From positions 1 through 56,697 of the forward strand of contig JAFGEY010000219.1 in assembly GCA_016931365.1 (NCBI GenBank): DNA of 56,697 nt. The letters are read 5' to 3'. This document shows, piece by piece, positions 16,383-26,652 of this stretch (positions are counted from its first letter, which is position 1; each line of letters opens with the position of its first letter). A program made the position numbers and the translations under genes. Below the pieces are notes generated by a model, which was given only the letters and a program-made list of their open reading frames with translations, had not been told where the DNA came from and ran no database searches. The stretch comes from Anaerolineae bacterium (lineage in GTDB: Bacteria > Chloroflexota > Anaerolineae > JAFGEY01).

Positions 16383-18346
16383 TGTGCCTCCTCGTCAGCC
16401 AAGGATTCGGGCGGAGCCAGACGGATCACCAATTCGTCCAAATTGAGCGCCTGGTACATTTCGTCGGCCGCCGTTCGCAGCACGCTCGCCACGTCGAGCG
16501 TTTCACGCATGCGTGTGGCCACGTCACGCACTTTGCGCTCCTGTCCGGCGCGCATTCGGGCTTGTTCAAAAAGGCGGGCGTTGTCCAGAATCAGCTCCAT
16601 CTGCTCCGAGATCGCGCGCACCATACTCACCTGCCCCTCGTCAAGCGGTTGCGATTCACGATCGGCCGACAATCCCAACAGGCCGATCACATGGCCGCGT
16701 TGCGAGAGAGGCACCATCAAGTCTTGTCCTTCGACGGACGTGCCTCCATCGCCAGATGTTTGTGTGACCAAGTGATCGATCTCTTGTTCCCCCAACGGAG
16801 CGATGCCCGGCTGTGTGAACTGAAACAGGTCGCGCTCCTGGGTGGGCAGGAATTGCTGCCACGCCTCACGCACATAATACTGCTGCAAGGCTTCCACCTC
16901 GCGCAGGCGCTCCTGCACCTCGACCAGCGCGCGGTCATAGGCAATGGCGACAGCGACCTGATCGGCAAAGGTGCGCAAGGGCACCACGTCGCTTTGCTGG
17001 AAGGCGTCATCCTGCAGACTCTGGATCGCCACCACACCAATCGTCTTTTCCTGAGCCACCAGGGGCAGCATCAACATCGAGCGCGTCTGCGGCAACACAA
17101 ACGCGACGCCGATCAACTGATCGCGGTGAGAGGCAATGCACGCTTCCCCGGTCTGTACACACTTGGCAAGGGTTTCATTATCGTCAACGCGCAACCTCGT
17201 CGCCCGGTCTGAAATCTCGGTGGCATCTTGATGGCTGAATGCCTGGAGGATCAAGTTTTCGCGCTCAACATCAAGCAGGTACAGGCTCACATCATAGAGA
17301 TTGAGCCGCTCGCGCACCAGGGCAACCACCCGAGTGACAAAGGTTTCCGACTGCAACACCCGCGTCGAAAGATGGCCGACCTGCGCGCCTAGCTCAAAAT
17401 GCGAGGCCTGGCGCTGTAATACCCGGTTGGCAATAGCCAGCTCTTCTTCGCGCGCGCGGCTCAAGGCCTGGGCCTGTTGCAGCGACCGGTACTGTGTATG
17501 CATCCGCCGCGTGATCTGATTTTGCGTGCGCGCATACAGCCAGGGCACCAACGTCATCACGATCGCCATCAGCGGAAAAGTCGCAATGACCACTAAGAAT
17601 TGCGCTATGTTATCTACAAAATCGATCGGCGACTGCACAAACATAAAGCCAAGCCGGTAAACCACAACCAAAGCGACGAAAACGACCGTGTGCACGACGC
17701 TCGAAACGATCCCAGCGCGCGGGCCGATCAGCACAAAAAAGAACAGCGACACCGCAAACAAATACCACGGCCCGGTGCTCATCGGCCCGTTGAACCAAAT
17801 GGAGAGTCCGGCCACACCATAGGCCACGGCAAAAAGTATGATCGATCGCCAGCGCACGGCCAACCGGCGCCAGAAAAAGAGCAGGACGATGACAAGATAC
17901 CCCGCAAAGAAAGGGATGTAGGTTAAAAATCGCTCGGGTTTCTGAATGCCGGCGAGGATCATGGCAACTATCCCCACCGCCCCGCCAATCACCACGCCGC
18001 CCAACAGCAGGTTGAGGATGCGCTCACGCCCGCGTTCAAGGTCTTCCTCTTGAACCACACTCCAGTCGTCGCCCTCCCATCGCCGCAGCGGGCGTGTGCG
18101 AACGCGCTCTGTCCGAGAAACCATTGGATCCGATGGCGGCTCATCGAGCGAGAGCATCCCGGCACCTGGCGCTACCTCCTCTTTGACAGGCGTAGTCACT
18201 GGCGGCTCTGATGCAGCTACTTGCAGTTCCGATGCTGCCGGCCCGGACAGTGAATCAGGTAGCGGCGACGGGCTCGATCGGTCTGGTTCGGGAGTGCTAT
18301 CCGAGAACAGCCCCTCAAGGTGACGGTCCAATGGGTCATTACTCAT
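16379..18346 (-). CDS. Six-helix membrane double-GAF sensor with long disordered N-terminus
   Basis: 655 residues. Residues 1-95 are Pro/Ser/Glu-rich and likely disordered. About six membrane helices lie between ~107 and 272. A coiled coil (~275-325) precedes GAF1 (~330-485), which has 'LPQTRSMLMLPL' in place of the usual TRSE. The linker is 'YYVREAWQQFL', followed by GAF2 (~540-600) and the shared tail (~605-645). No output domain. The start overlaps the end of the ParA gene by eight bases, tying expression of the two. The disordered N-terminus is unique in the array and could be a tether for the adjacent ParA, by analogy with positioning systems. That last point is inference only. Confidence 0.91.
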   Translation of the reverse strand: MSNDPLDRHLEGLFSDSTPEPDRSSPSPLPDSLSGPAASELQVAASEPPVTTPVKEEVAPGAGMLSLDEPPSDPMVSRTERVRTRPLRRWEGDDWSVVQEEDLERGRERILNLLLGGVVIGGAVGIVAMILAGIQKPERFLTYIPFFAGYLVIVLLFFWRRLAVRWRSIILFAVAYGVAGLSIWFNGPMSTGPWYLFAVSLFFFVLIGPRAGIVSSVVHTVVFVALVVVYRLGFMFVQSPIDFVDNIAQFLVVIATFPLMAIVMTLVPWLYARTQNQITRRMHTQYRSLQQAQALSRAREEELAIANRVLQRQASHFELGAQVGHLSTRVLQSETFVTRVVALVRERLNLYDVSLYLLDVERENLILQAFSHQDATEISDRATRLRVDDNETLAKCVQTGEACIASHRDQLIGVAFVLPQTRSMLMLPLVAQEKTIGVVAIQSLQDDAFQQSDVVPLRTFADQVAVAIAYDRALVEVQERLREVEALQQYYVREAWQQFLPTQERDLFQFTQPGIAPLGEQEIDHLVTQTSGDGGTSVEGQDLMVPLSQRGHVIGLLGLSADRESQPLDEGQVSMVRAISEQMELILDNARLFEQARMRAGQERKVRDVATRMRETLDVASVLRTAADEMYQALNLDELVIRLAPPESLADEEAQ

Positions 18347-19100
18347 AGCGGATCAACTCCTCAGCCAGGGCACGATATTGTTGTGCGCCTCGCGTGTCGG
18401 GTTTGTACAGCGTAATCGGCTTGGAAACCACTGGGCTTTCGCGCAGCTTGGTGTCGATCTCGATCACCGTCTCAAACAGAGCATGCGGAAAGCGTGCGCG
18501 CATACGCTCCAGAATCTTGACACAGATGCTGTTGCGCCGGTCGTACATCGTCACCAGAAGGCGATAACGCAACTCCGGGTTGGTCTTTTGGCGCGTCAAT
18601 TCGATCAACTCAAAGACGTTATCCAGCGAACGCACCGAATAGTACTCGGCCTGGATCGGCACGATCAGCAGGTCAGAAGCGGTCAGCGCGTTGAGCGTAA
18701 GCGGGCCAAAGGCCGGCGCGCAATCGATGAGCACGTAATCATACATATCCTCACGGATCGCTTCCAGCGATTCCTTGAGGTAATTTTCATAGCCATGCCC
18801 GCGATAGAGCACCTTGTCAATCGTCGCCAGGCTGGGGCCGGAAGGAACGATCTCCAATCCCGGCACCTCTGTCTCCCGGCTGACGCTGACCAGTGTTGTA
18901 TTGTGCAAGATCGAATCGGCCACCGTGCGCCGCAGCGAGCGAGGATCGATACCCAAGGACAGGGTTAGACTGGCTTGGGGATCGAGATCGATCAACAGGA
19001 CTGACTTGCCCATCTCGATCAAACAACCGCCCAGAGACAAACATGTTGTCGTCTTGGCGACTCCTCCTTTTTGATTGGCGAAGGCAATGATTCTCGTCAT
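18339..19100 (-). CDS. ParA/MinD-family ATPase (orphan) inside the sensor array
   Basis: 253 residues, complete. The deviant Walker A is 'KGGVAKTT' (signature Lys11 and Lys16), Walker A' is 'LLIDLDPQ' (Asp38-Asp40) and Walker B is 'YVLIDCAP' (Asp126). These features mark a ParA/Soj-type ATPase that dimerises on ATP and usually binds DNA non-specifically to position plasmids, chromosomes or protein clusters. No ParB gene or obvious parS-like site is in the window. GAGGAG precedes the ATG. The gene lies seven bases after the previous sensor and overlaps the next by eight bases, so it belongs to the array transcript. Orphan ParA homologues such as ParC and PpfA position chemoreceptor clusters, so a similar role for this sensor array is plausible but untested. 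Confidence 0.93.
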   Translation of the reverse strand: MTRIIAFANQKGGVAKTTTCLSLGGCLIEMGKSVLLIDLDPQASLTLSLGIDPRSLRRTVADSILHNTTLVSVSRETEVPGLEIVPSGPSLATIDKVLYRGHGYENYLKESLEAIREDMYDYVLIDCAPAFGPLTLNALTASDLLIVPIQAEYYSVRSLDNVFELIELTRQKTNPELRYRLLVTMYDRRNSICVKILERMRARFPHALFETVIEIDTKLRESPVVSKPITLYKPDTRGAQQYRALAEELIRYE

Positions 19101-19107
19101 TGCTGAT

Positions 19108-22100
19108 TTACTCCTCAGACCGGCTCGACACAGCCGGCGGTTCTTCCGGCTCGGGCACTTCGCTGGTCAAGCGAATAAAGGCGCGCGAGACGCCCAATGC
19201 CTGCCCCAACTCACGCACGGCGGTGCTCAAGATCGAGTCCACGTCGGCGTGCACGCGCATCCGGTTGGTGATCTGGCGGATCAATTGTTCGCGGCGGGCG
19301 CGGCTTTCTGCCTCCTGGTAAAGGCGCAGGCTGCGCAGCACGATCGCTGCTTGGTCGCTGACCGAACGGTAAATCCGCAAATCGTCTTCGCCAAAGACGT
19401 GCGGTGTCTTGACCGTGACAGACACATAGCCCTGCCACTCCTCGGCCACGGTCAGTGGCACCAACGCCAGTGCGCGCGCGCCCATCTGGGCTACCGCCTC
19501 TTTGAACATCCCCTGAATGCGTCCATCCATTTCGGTGTCCGAAATGGTGACCACCTCTCGCGCCGTGAGCAGCATCAAGAAGGGGTCCTGCTCGACAGGC
19601 CGTTCGGTGCCGAGCGGGAAAGGTATCTCGCCATCGTTGCGATCCCAAAAAGCGGCAAAAATCTCCCGACCCGATGGTCTTTCAGTGCCTTGAACGGGCT
19701 GCCCAAAAACGAGAATTGCAATCTGATCGATCGCCGTACTGCTTATCGTATCGAGTACGACCGGATAGACCTGATCAGGCGACTCGGCCGTGCTGATCCG
19801 CTGGCTGGCTTGATAGAGCAGTTCGGTCTGTGCGCGGGTGAATTCGGATTCCTCAAAGAGCCGCTCAGACTCGATCAGATCGCCTACTTCGTCGACCAGC
19901 GATTGGATAAAAGCCAACTCGTCCTCAGACCATTCGACGACCTCTCCCTCACGGGCGATATCAATGACACCAATGGTCTGCCCACGGTGGCGGATCGGCA
20001 GAGCGAGTGATTTGGCTGATGCACCCCCATCATCACCCTCGCGCCCCGGAGCGATGACCTGCTCACGCGTCCGGACAACAAGCTGCTGGCGCAGAAGCGC
20101 CTGTTCCATTTCGGGCGTCCAAAAGTCTTTGGCGGGCATTATTTCGTCGGGTGTCGCCAGGTAGCCCTCGACTTCCTCACCCCGCCCCGACAGGAACCCA
20201 CCCCACGTTTCGCGCAGGTAGCGCCGGTGCGTGGCCTCGGCCTCGGCCAGCGCCTCCTGGGTCATCTCGGCCAGACGTGCACTTTCAAGCGCTTCGACCG
20301 CCTGATCGAGAATGGCCTGCACTAATGCCTGGTCTTCGGCCGACAACGGCAATCGCGGATCGTTGTCAATGCCTACCACGCCGATCGACTCACCGCGCAG
20401 TTGCAGCGGCAGCGAAAGCACGGCTCCCTGCTCGCCGCCCTCCAAACCCGACACTGTGCCCAACGCCCGGCGCGGATCTCGCTCATCCACAGTGGCGACG
20501 GAGAACAAAGACGGATCGAACACGTACCCGCCAGGCAGATCCGTCGACTCGCGGAAAGACTGCCAGCCTTCGCGGCTCACCGTGCGATAGAGCGAGTTCA
20601 GTTCGCGCAAGCGCTCGTTGAGTTCAGCTTCAGCGCGGCGGCGCTCGGTAATGTCGCGAGTCATGCCCACCAGGCCAACGATTTGTCCCTGCTGATTCCG
20701 CACCGGCACTTTGGTGGTACTATTCCAGTGCGCGTGGCCTTGGGCGTCTACATTCGGCTCCTCGTGGTCCATGAGTGGCACGCCGTCACGCAGAATCGGT
20801 TGCTCGGAGGCTATGTATTGTTCGGCCAACTCGCGCGGATAAAAGTCCAGATCGCTTTTGCCAATCAGGTCTTGGGGTGTCCCGCCCAGCAACCGCGCTG
20901 CGGCGACGTTGGCAAGGGTAAAGCGTCCTTCCGTGTCTTTGGCATAGATATGATCTGGAATGGCGTCAATCAACGTGCGCATCAACTGCTCCGAGTACTG
21001 TGTTCGCTCGATCAGGCGCGTGCTTTCCATCGCGATGGCGATCTGGCCGCACAAGCTTTCCAGAAGCAATTGGTCTTCGATGGTCAGCGTACCTGCATGG
21101 TCGCTCTGCACATCCAAGATACCCAAGACTTGGTCGCGCAGCTTGATCGGCACCGCCAACTCACCTTGGGTCGCGGGCAGGTTAGGATTAGGCTGCCAGT
21201 CCGGGTTTTGGCGCACATCCGGCGCGAGCACCGACGCGCCAGTAGCAGCTGCTGTGCCGACTACACCCGTGCCCATCATCAGGCCGTGTCCTGCCGCAAC
21301 CATCCTGGCTCCGGCCTCGCCATAGCCGGCGACCACCACCATCCGATCTTGTTCGGGGTCGTAGCGGAAAATCTGCGCGTGATAGTAACCCAACCGTTCT
21401 CTAGCCAAAGTCACCACATAATGGAACAACTCATCCAATTGAGGCACGCCAGCCAACTCTTGCGCAACCTGTGCGCTCACCTGGGCCTGCTGCGCGCGAC
21501 GCTCGAACAACCGCTCCCGCTCCATCTCAGCCCGCTTGCGTTCGCTGATATCGCGGATTGTCCCCACATTGGTTTGCTTGCCGCCATACTCGATCACCGA
21601 GCCTGACACCTCGACATCCTTGGCTGCACCATCTCTACACTGCAACTGCGCTTCATATACCGCAGGCACATCCTCGCCGGCCAGTCGCCGGCGCACGCGA
21701 TCGGCAATCAACCCTTTGGACGCCTGGGCAACGTGTTGAATAAAGGGTGTCCCCACTATCTCGTCGGGTGAATCGTAGCCCAAGATATCGGCCAGGGCCT
21801 GATTCGCAAAAGTGATTATGTTGTCCTGGATTAACAGCACGCCATCCTTGGCTTGTTCGACCAGGATCGCATACCTCGCCTCCGAATCACGCAATGACTG
21901 TTCCATTTGCTTGCGGTCGGTAATGTCCTCATACATGCCCAAGACAGCCCATATGTTCCCATCGGCATCGCGCAAAGGCACCTTACTGGTCCGCAGCCAA
22001 ATCTGCCCACCATCTGCTCTGCTCTGTGGCTCCTCGAAATTCAGCTTGGGATCGCCCAATCTCATCACCTGGAAATCGTCGCCACGATACAACTCGGCCT

Positions 22101-23409
22101 GCGCTTGCCACGGCATATCGTAATCGGTCTTGCCTACGATTTCTTGCGGTGAATTCATCCCCGCATCGCGGGCAAAGTTCCGGTTGCATCCCAGATAAAC
22201 GAGATCGCTATCCTTCCAAAAGATCGATTGCGGAATGTTGTCCATAACTAACTGCAACATCTGCTGCGACGCCTGTACTGTTTGTTCAGCCTGCTTGCGC
22301 TCGGTGCTGTCGATGACAATACCTTCATAGTGCGTGATAGCGCCGTTGGCATCGCGAATAATCACCATGCGGTCGTCCGTCCAGCGGATCTGCCCATCTT
22401 GGGTAACAATGCGGTACTCTTGGGAAAAGCTGCTGACGCCGCTGGCCGAAAACGCGGCCACCTCGCTAGCGACGCGCTCCAGATCATTGGGATGCACGAG
22501 GGAAGCGTAAGGTGTAGCGCCAGAAAGCAGATCTTCTGGTGTATAGCCAAACCGCCGAATGCCGTCGGAAACCAGTTCGACCGTCCAGTGTTCGTCAGCG
22601 CGCCAGCGGAAAAGGATGACAGGACTGCTCTCTACCACCAGGTTAGCCTGGCGCAGCGCTTCTTCCGCCGCCCTGCGCTTGGAAATGTCAATAAATGAGG
22701 TCAACAAAGCGGGCACACCGTCATACTGGATAACCTGGGCTGAAAGGAGCACCCAGGTCAGACTGCCATCTTTACGCTTACCGCGCAGCTCAAAACCTTG
22801 CACCGAGCCTTGGGTCTGAACCAGGTGCAAAAGCTGGAGTCGATCTCGAGGATCATTGTACAGATCGGGGCTAAGACGTCCCAGGATTTCTTCAACAGCA
22901 TAGCCGGACATTGCCGCGAATTCTCGGTTAGCATATTTGACCACCCCATCAGGCAAGCCGGTCACCAAAATCGCCGTCGGTGCGGTTTCCAAAATCAACC
23001 GTTGGCGATCCTCGGCTTCCTGCAATGATTGTTCGACACGCTTCCGCTCGGTGATATCGCGCATAGAGACCTGGATCAGCGTGCGCTCATCGACACTGAT
23101 TCGGTGCAGCGAGACGAGCGCGTAAAACGGCGTGCCATCCAGACGATAGTGCTGCCATTCTAACTGCTGCGGCTCGCCAGCCAGCACAGCACGAATAACC
23201 GACCGGGCGATCTGGGCCGAATCATGCCCGTCGGGCTGCGTGGGTGGCGAGAAGGTAAGCATCGGCCGCCCGATCAGGTCTTCACGCGCACAACCAAACA
23301 GGGTCAGCGCACTCGCATTGCACTCGACGAATTGTTCATCCTCGATCAGCATAATAGCATCGCTGGAGGATTCAAACAATATCCGATACAAATCATTCTC
23401 TTTGCTCAT
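19108..23409 (-). CDS. Soluble multi-PAS/multi-GAF sensor without output domain
   Basis: 1433 residues from the ATG at 23409, which has AGAGG nine bases upstream. An in-frame extension to 23475 would run into the upstream gene and has no ribosome site. No membrane helix. In order: PAS ~5-130, ~133-250, ~255-375, ~380-505 and ~510-625; GAF ~650-800; PAS ~815-935; GAF-like regions ~945-1060 ('SREGW'), ~1075-1205 ('YLRETW') and ~1210-1370; shared tail ~1375-1418. Several PAS copies close with a 'DITERK/R' end, as PAS repeats do. One PAS has '[18 protein letters not shown]', repeated in the neighbouring giant protein. No kinase or other output follows. Ligands or cofactors cannot be assigned. Confidence 0.92.
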   Translation of the reverse strand: MSKENDLYRILFESSSDAIMLIEDEQFVECNASALTLFGCAREDLIGRPMLTFSPPTQPDGHDSAQIARSVIRAVLAGEPQQLEWQHYRLDGTPFYALVSLHRISVDERTLIQVSMRDITERKRVEQSLQEAEDRQRLILETAPTAILVTGLPDGVVKYANREFAAMSGYAVEEILGRLSPDLYNDPRDRLQLLHLVQTQGSVQGFELRGKRKDGSLTWVLLSAQVIQYDGVPALLTSFIDISKRRAAEEALRQANLVVESSPVILFRWRADEHWTVELVSDGIRRFGYTPEDLLSGATPYASLVHPNDLERVASEVAAFSASGVSSFSQEYRIVTQDGQIRWTDDRMVIIRDANGAITHYEGIVIDSTERKQAEQTVQASQQMLQLVMDNIPQSIFWKDSDLVYLGCNRNFARDAGMNSPQEIVGKTDYDMPWQAQAELYRGDDFQVMRLGDPKLNFEEPQSRADGGQIWLRTSKVPLRDADGNIWAVLGMYEDITDRKQMEQSLRDSEARYAILVEQAKDGVLLIQDNIITFANQALADILGYDSPDEIVGTPFIQHVAQASKGLIADRVRRRLAGEDVPAVYEAQLQCRDGAAKDVEVSGSVIEYGGKQTNVGTIRDISERKRAEMERERLFERRAQQAQVSAQVAQELAGVPQLDELFHYVVTLARERLGYYHAQIFRYDPEQDRMVVVAGYGEAGARMVAAGHGLMMGTGVVGTAAATGASVLAPDVRQNPDWQPNPNLPATQGELAVPIKLRDQVLGILDVQSDHAGTLTIEDQLLLESLCGQIAIAMESTRLIERTQYSEQLMRTLIDAIPDHIYAKDTEGRFTLANVAAARLLGGTPQDLIGKSDLDFYPRELAEQYIASEQPILRDGVPLMDHEEPNVDAQGHAHWNSTTKVPVRNQQGQIVGLVGMTRDITERRRAEAELNERLRELNSLYRTVSREGWQSFRESTDLPGGYVFDPSLFSVATVDERDPRRALGTVSGLEGGEQGAVLSLPLQLRGESIGVVGIDNDPRLPLSAEDQALVQAILDQAVEALESARLAEMTQEALAEAEATHRRYLRETWGGFLSGRGEEVEGYLATPDEIMPAKDFWTPEMEQALLRQQLVVRTREQVIAPGREGDDGGASAKSLALPIRHRGQTIGVIDIAREGEVVEWSEDELAFIQSLVDEVGDLIESERLFEESEFTRAQTELLYQASQRISTAESPDQVYPVVLDTISSTAIDQIAILVFGQPVQGTERPSGREIFAAFWDRNDGEIPFPLGTERPVEQDPFLMLLTAREVVTISDTEMDGRIQGMFKEAVAQMGARALALVPLTVAEEWQGYVSVTVKTPHVFGEDDLRIYRSVSDQAAIVLRSLRLYQEAESRARREQLIRQITNRMRVHADVDSILSTAVRELGQALGVSRAFIRLTSEVPEPEEPPAVSSRSEE

Positions 23410-23410
23410 A

Positions 23411-26400
23411 TTAGGCATCCTCTTGCGTCCGCCGCTGCGGCTGCGCCGCAGTGATGCGAGCCAGACCTTCACCACTGACCGTCACAAATGCGCGCCGTCC
23501 CAATGTCTGTCCCAACTCACGGGCCAACGTCCGCAATACGCTGTCCACATCTGGCTGGCCGCGCAGACGGTCGGTGATCTGGCGTAAGCGCCCTTCCTGC
23601 TCGGCACGAGCCTGGGCCCCATGCAGCAGTTCCTGGTTTTCAATGTAGCCGCTCACCCGCCGGGCAACGTCTCCCAACAGCGCACTCTCTTCATCCACAA
23701 ACTCGTGCGCCTCAGTGTAGGCTATACACACCCGGCCTCGCAATTCGCTACCGATGCGCAGCCCCATCACGATCTGCGACGGCAAATCCAACGCCTCTGG
23801 CACACCATAAACCTGCTTATCGAACTCGATTGCGGACACGCACATCTCGGCACGGCGCATTGCCAGGGGAATGCGCTCTGTCACCCACTGCAAAAACTCG
23901 GGTACGGACGGTGTCTCTTCTGTTTTGTGACCGATGTCGTTCAAACAGTCCAGGTCGCCCACCCGTTCTCCCATCAACGATGTCGCCCGCTGTGCCTCCT
24001 CAAACAAGCGCTGGTTCTCAAGTGCCAGAGATACTTGCTCGACGACGGCCTCCAGCGCAACGATGTCTTCTGGATGCCAGCCCTGTGCGCTGCGCCCACC
24101 CAACACCCCAATCACTTCACCAGCGACAGTGAGCGGAACGGCCAGCATGTCGCCCTGTTCTTGCCCTTGCTGAATAATCGTTCCTTGTTGTTTGACCGCT
24201 TCAGCCATCACCGGCAGCCAGCGATCTGTCGTCGGCCCTGCCTCGTCGCCGGCGCGGAAATAACCATATGACGCCTCAGTTCCAGACGCATAGCGCTCCC
24301 AGGCTTGCTGAACATAGCGCCGCTGGGTAGCCCGCACCGATTCCAACGCCTCCTGAGTTTGATCGTAGAGACGGGCGTTGGCAATGGCATTCGCCAACTG
24401 CGCCGCCATAGTCTGCAAAACGATAATATCCTCTTGGTTAAAGGCCGCACTTTGGTCGCTTTGCACGGTCAGAGCGCCTATCGTCTCTCCGCGACTGCGC
24501 AAGGGCAAGGCCAATTCGGAGCGAGTCTCGGGCAGCAGTGGATTTGCCTGGCGCACGGCCATATTTGCCACATCTTGGGCAATGCACACCTCACCTGTAG
24601 CCACACACTGGCCGATCATCGACTGCCCGCCCACGGCCAGCCGGTGATTGCTGGCCACCATCTGCTCTCCAGCCTGCCCCGTGCCGGCGCGCAGCACGGC
24701 CCATGCGTCTTCCACCAAAAACAAGCCCACGTAATACAGGTCAAATCGCTCGCGCACCAGGCTGACCACCTGCTGGATCAACGCGTCTGGATCAAGGATG
24801 CTGTTCGCCGCACCGGAAACCTCGGCCGCGGCCTGGAGTTGCCTTGCGCGGCGTGTCATCCGCTCGGAAAGCAGCACCCTGTACAATGTGCCACTGATTT
24901 GCTCGCACAACACCGCGTAGACGGTTCCATCCCTCGGACCGGCCTCGAGCAGCACAAAACCAAGCTGTTGTTCGCCGACGTACAATGGCAACAACACGAA
25001 ATTGTGTGACCGGTCTTGAGGCCATAAATCCTCCGGCACCAACTTTTGAGTGGGAAATGCCTTCCCGCTCGCGCCCAGATCGATCTGACCTTGCTCGGTA
25101 TAGGCGAAAATCAGCCGTGCGCGCGCTGCCGGTGCTAGCGGATTCTCATAGAGTGAGAGGTAAGCACTGGTGATGCCCAGAAGGGGCAATTCTCGGGCCA
25201 AAACGTCACCCAGGTCTTGCATATTGAGCGTATTGGACAGTGCCGTGCCGATTTCGTGCAACATATCTGCCTGCAAGCCAACCCGGGCCCGCTTGCGTGC
25301 TTGGGTCTGCTGAGCCATTCGTTCGACGAAAACGCGCCCTTGCTGCACCAGGTCTTCGCCCCGCTGTCGCTGCTGCACGTCGCCCAGACAAAACAACAGA
25401 TGACGGCGCATCACCGAAAGCACGTCCTGCCAGGCTCCGACGTCACCGTCTCGCTGCTCCACCGCGCGCAGCACATCATCAAGTTCAACAATAAAGCTAC
25501 TCGACAGACCATCTAACTCACCAACAAAGGCATCCAGTACCCGCGCCGCGCACGTCTGTTCGGTCTGCACACCCCCTGCGGCCTGCGCCATATCGGCAAG
25601 GACCTGCTCTTGCCGCACAGCAAGTACCTCGCTCAGAGTTTCGTCGTGACATTCGGTGGGCAAAACTATTGGAGTTGCGATCTTGGCCACAACCGCATCC
25701 ACACAGCCACAAGATTGGCGAATGACCAATGGCGCGCGGATCACGGTCTGTTCGAGCACTTGATCTCCGCGCAATTGAGCCAACATCAGTTCAGTTGCCT
25801 GTTTGCCCATCTCGTAGCGGGGCATCCTGACCGTAGTCAGCGGCGGCATAGAGACCGCCGTCTCTGGCATATCATCAATTCCAACCACGGCCACATCATA
25901 GGGAACACGCACACCACGCGCCCGCAGCACTGACAAAAGGCCCAACGCTTGCGTATCAGACCAGGGAATGATTGCCTCCAGATCCTCACCCGGCCGCAAA
26001 CCTTGCTCGTCTAGCAAATAGCGCACTGCGACTTGGGCATCGTCCGTCGAGCCGGGAAAAACAAGTCGTGAGTCCAGGTCAATGCCGTGCTCGGCCAGCG
26101 CGTCTATATAAGCCTGCCGGCGCGTATCTGACACTTGGTTTCCAGGACGCTGGCGGGCCACATAGGCAATTTTGCGGTAGCCATGCACCGTAACCAGATG
26201 ATGAACCAAATCCCGGACGACCTGCTCGTTATTCCAAGCAACGCCAGGGTATCCTTCATACAAACGCATCACATTGACCACTGGCAAGGGACGATAGCGC
26301 GAATAAAATTCGTTAAACCACTCCTCGTTCTGCCACCACTGAAAACAAACCAATCCATCGATCGACTGAGCATCAATCAAATCAACCAAGGCCGCATTTC

Positions 26401-26608
26401 TTCTGGACGACAACTCGCTTTCATTGCGCAAATTGCCAGAAACGAAACAAATCAGATTGGCCCCATTTGCCTGTACAGCATCAATAGCACCACGCCAAAC
26501 ATCGCCAGTATGCGTATCAGCAAAGTCAAAGGTAAGTAGCCCAATCGTGGTCCGCTGGGCAGGCGATGACACATTTCGCAAAGCATCTGTTTTTAGTTGA
26601 TCGTGCAT
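23411..26608 (-). CDS. Cytoplasmic LacI-type ligand-binding domain fused to four GAF domains
   Basis: 1065 residues, GGAG nine bases before the ATG. Residues ~18-302 are a LacI-like binding domain without HTH or signal peptide ('[16 protein letters not shown]', '[15 protein letters not shown]', ending 'VIRQSCGC'). A helical section (~320-450) follows. GAF-like regions lie at ~465-585, ~605-750 ('[15 protein letters not shown]'), ~780-870 (after the 'YVQQAWERY' linker) and ~890-995. The last one is a variant '[13 protein letters not shown]' type also present at 31970-34249 and 34688-36982. The shared tail is ~1003-1045. No output domain. It is a paralogue of the LacI-PAS-GAF gene ending at 11203 but has no PAS. 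The stop is one base from the next start. Confidence 0.92.
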   Translation of the reverse strand: MHDQLKTDALRNVSSPAQRTTIGLLTFDFADTHTGDVWRGAIDAVQANGANLICFVSGNLRNESELSSRRNAALVDLIDAQSIDGLVCFQWWQNEEWFNEFYSRYRPLPVVNVMRLYEGYPGVAWNNEQVVRDLVHHLVTVHGYRKIAYVARQRPGNQVSDTRRQAYIDALAEHGIDLDSRLVFPGSTDDAQVAVRYLLDEQGLRPGEDLEAIIPWSDTQALGLLSVLRARGVRVPYDVAVVGIDDMPETAVSMPPLTTVRMPRYEMGKQATELMLAQLRGDQVLEQTVIRAPLVIRQSCGCVDAVVAKIATPIVLPTECHDETLSEVLAVRQEQVLADMAQAAGGVQTEQTCAARVLDAFVGELDGLSSSFIVELDDVLRAVEQRDGDVGAWQDVLSVMRRHLLFCLGDVQQRQRGEDLVQQGRVFVERMAQQTQARKRARVGLQADMLHEIGTALSNTLNMQDLGDVLARELPLLGITSAYLSLYENPLAPAARARLIFAYTEQGQIDLGASGKAFPTQKLVPEDLWPQDRSHNFVLLPLYVGEQQLGFVLLEAGPRDGTVYAVLCEQISGTLYRVLLSERMTRRARQLQAAAEVSGAANSILDPDALIQQVVSLVRERFDLYYVGLFLVEDAWAVLRAGTGQAGEQMVASNHRLAVGGQSMIGQCVATGEVCIAQDVANMAVRQANPLLPETRSELALPLRSRGETIGALTVQSDQSAAFNQEDIIVLQTMAAQLANAIANARLYDQTQEALESVRATQRRYVQQAWERYASGTEASYGYFRAGDEAGPTTDRWLPVMAEAVKQQGTIIQQGQEQGDMLAVPLTVAGEVIGVLGGRSAQGWHPEDIVALEAVVEQVSLALENQRLFEEAQRATSLMGERVGDLDCLNDIGHKTEETPSVPEFLQWVTERIPLAMRRAEMCVSAIEFDKQVYGVPEALDLPSQIVMGLRIGSELRGRVCIAYTEAHEFVDEESALLGDVARRVSGYIENQELLHGAQARAEQEGRLRQITDRLRGQPDVDSVLRTLARELGQTLGRRAFVTVSGEGLARITAAQPQRRTQEDA

Positions 26609-26652
26609 ATTGGTCAGCTCCTAAGGCGCCTTTGGCAATCATTTCCAGGCGG

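Noticed and set aside
18339..19100. Plasmid or prophage partition locus
   Set aside because: ParA alone is present, with no ParB, parS-like repeats, replication or phage genes. The gene overlaps a sensor gene.
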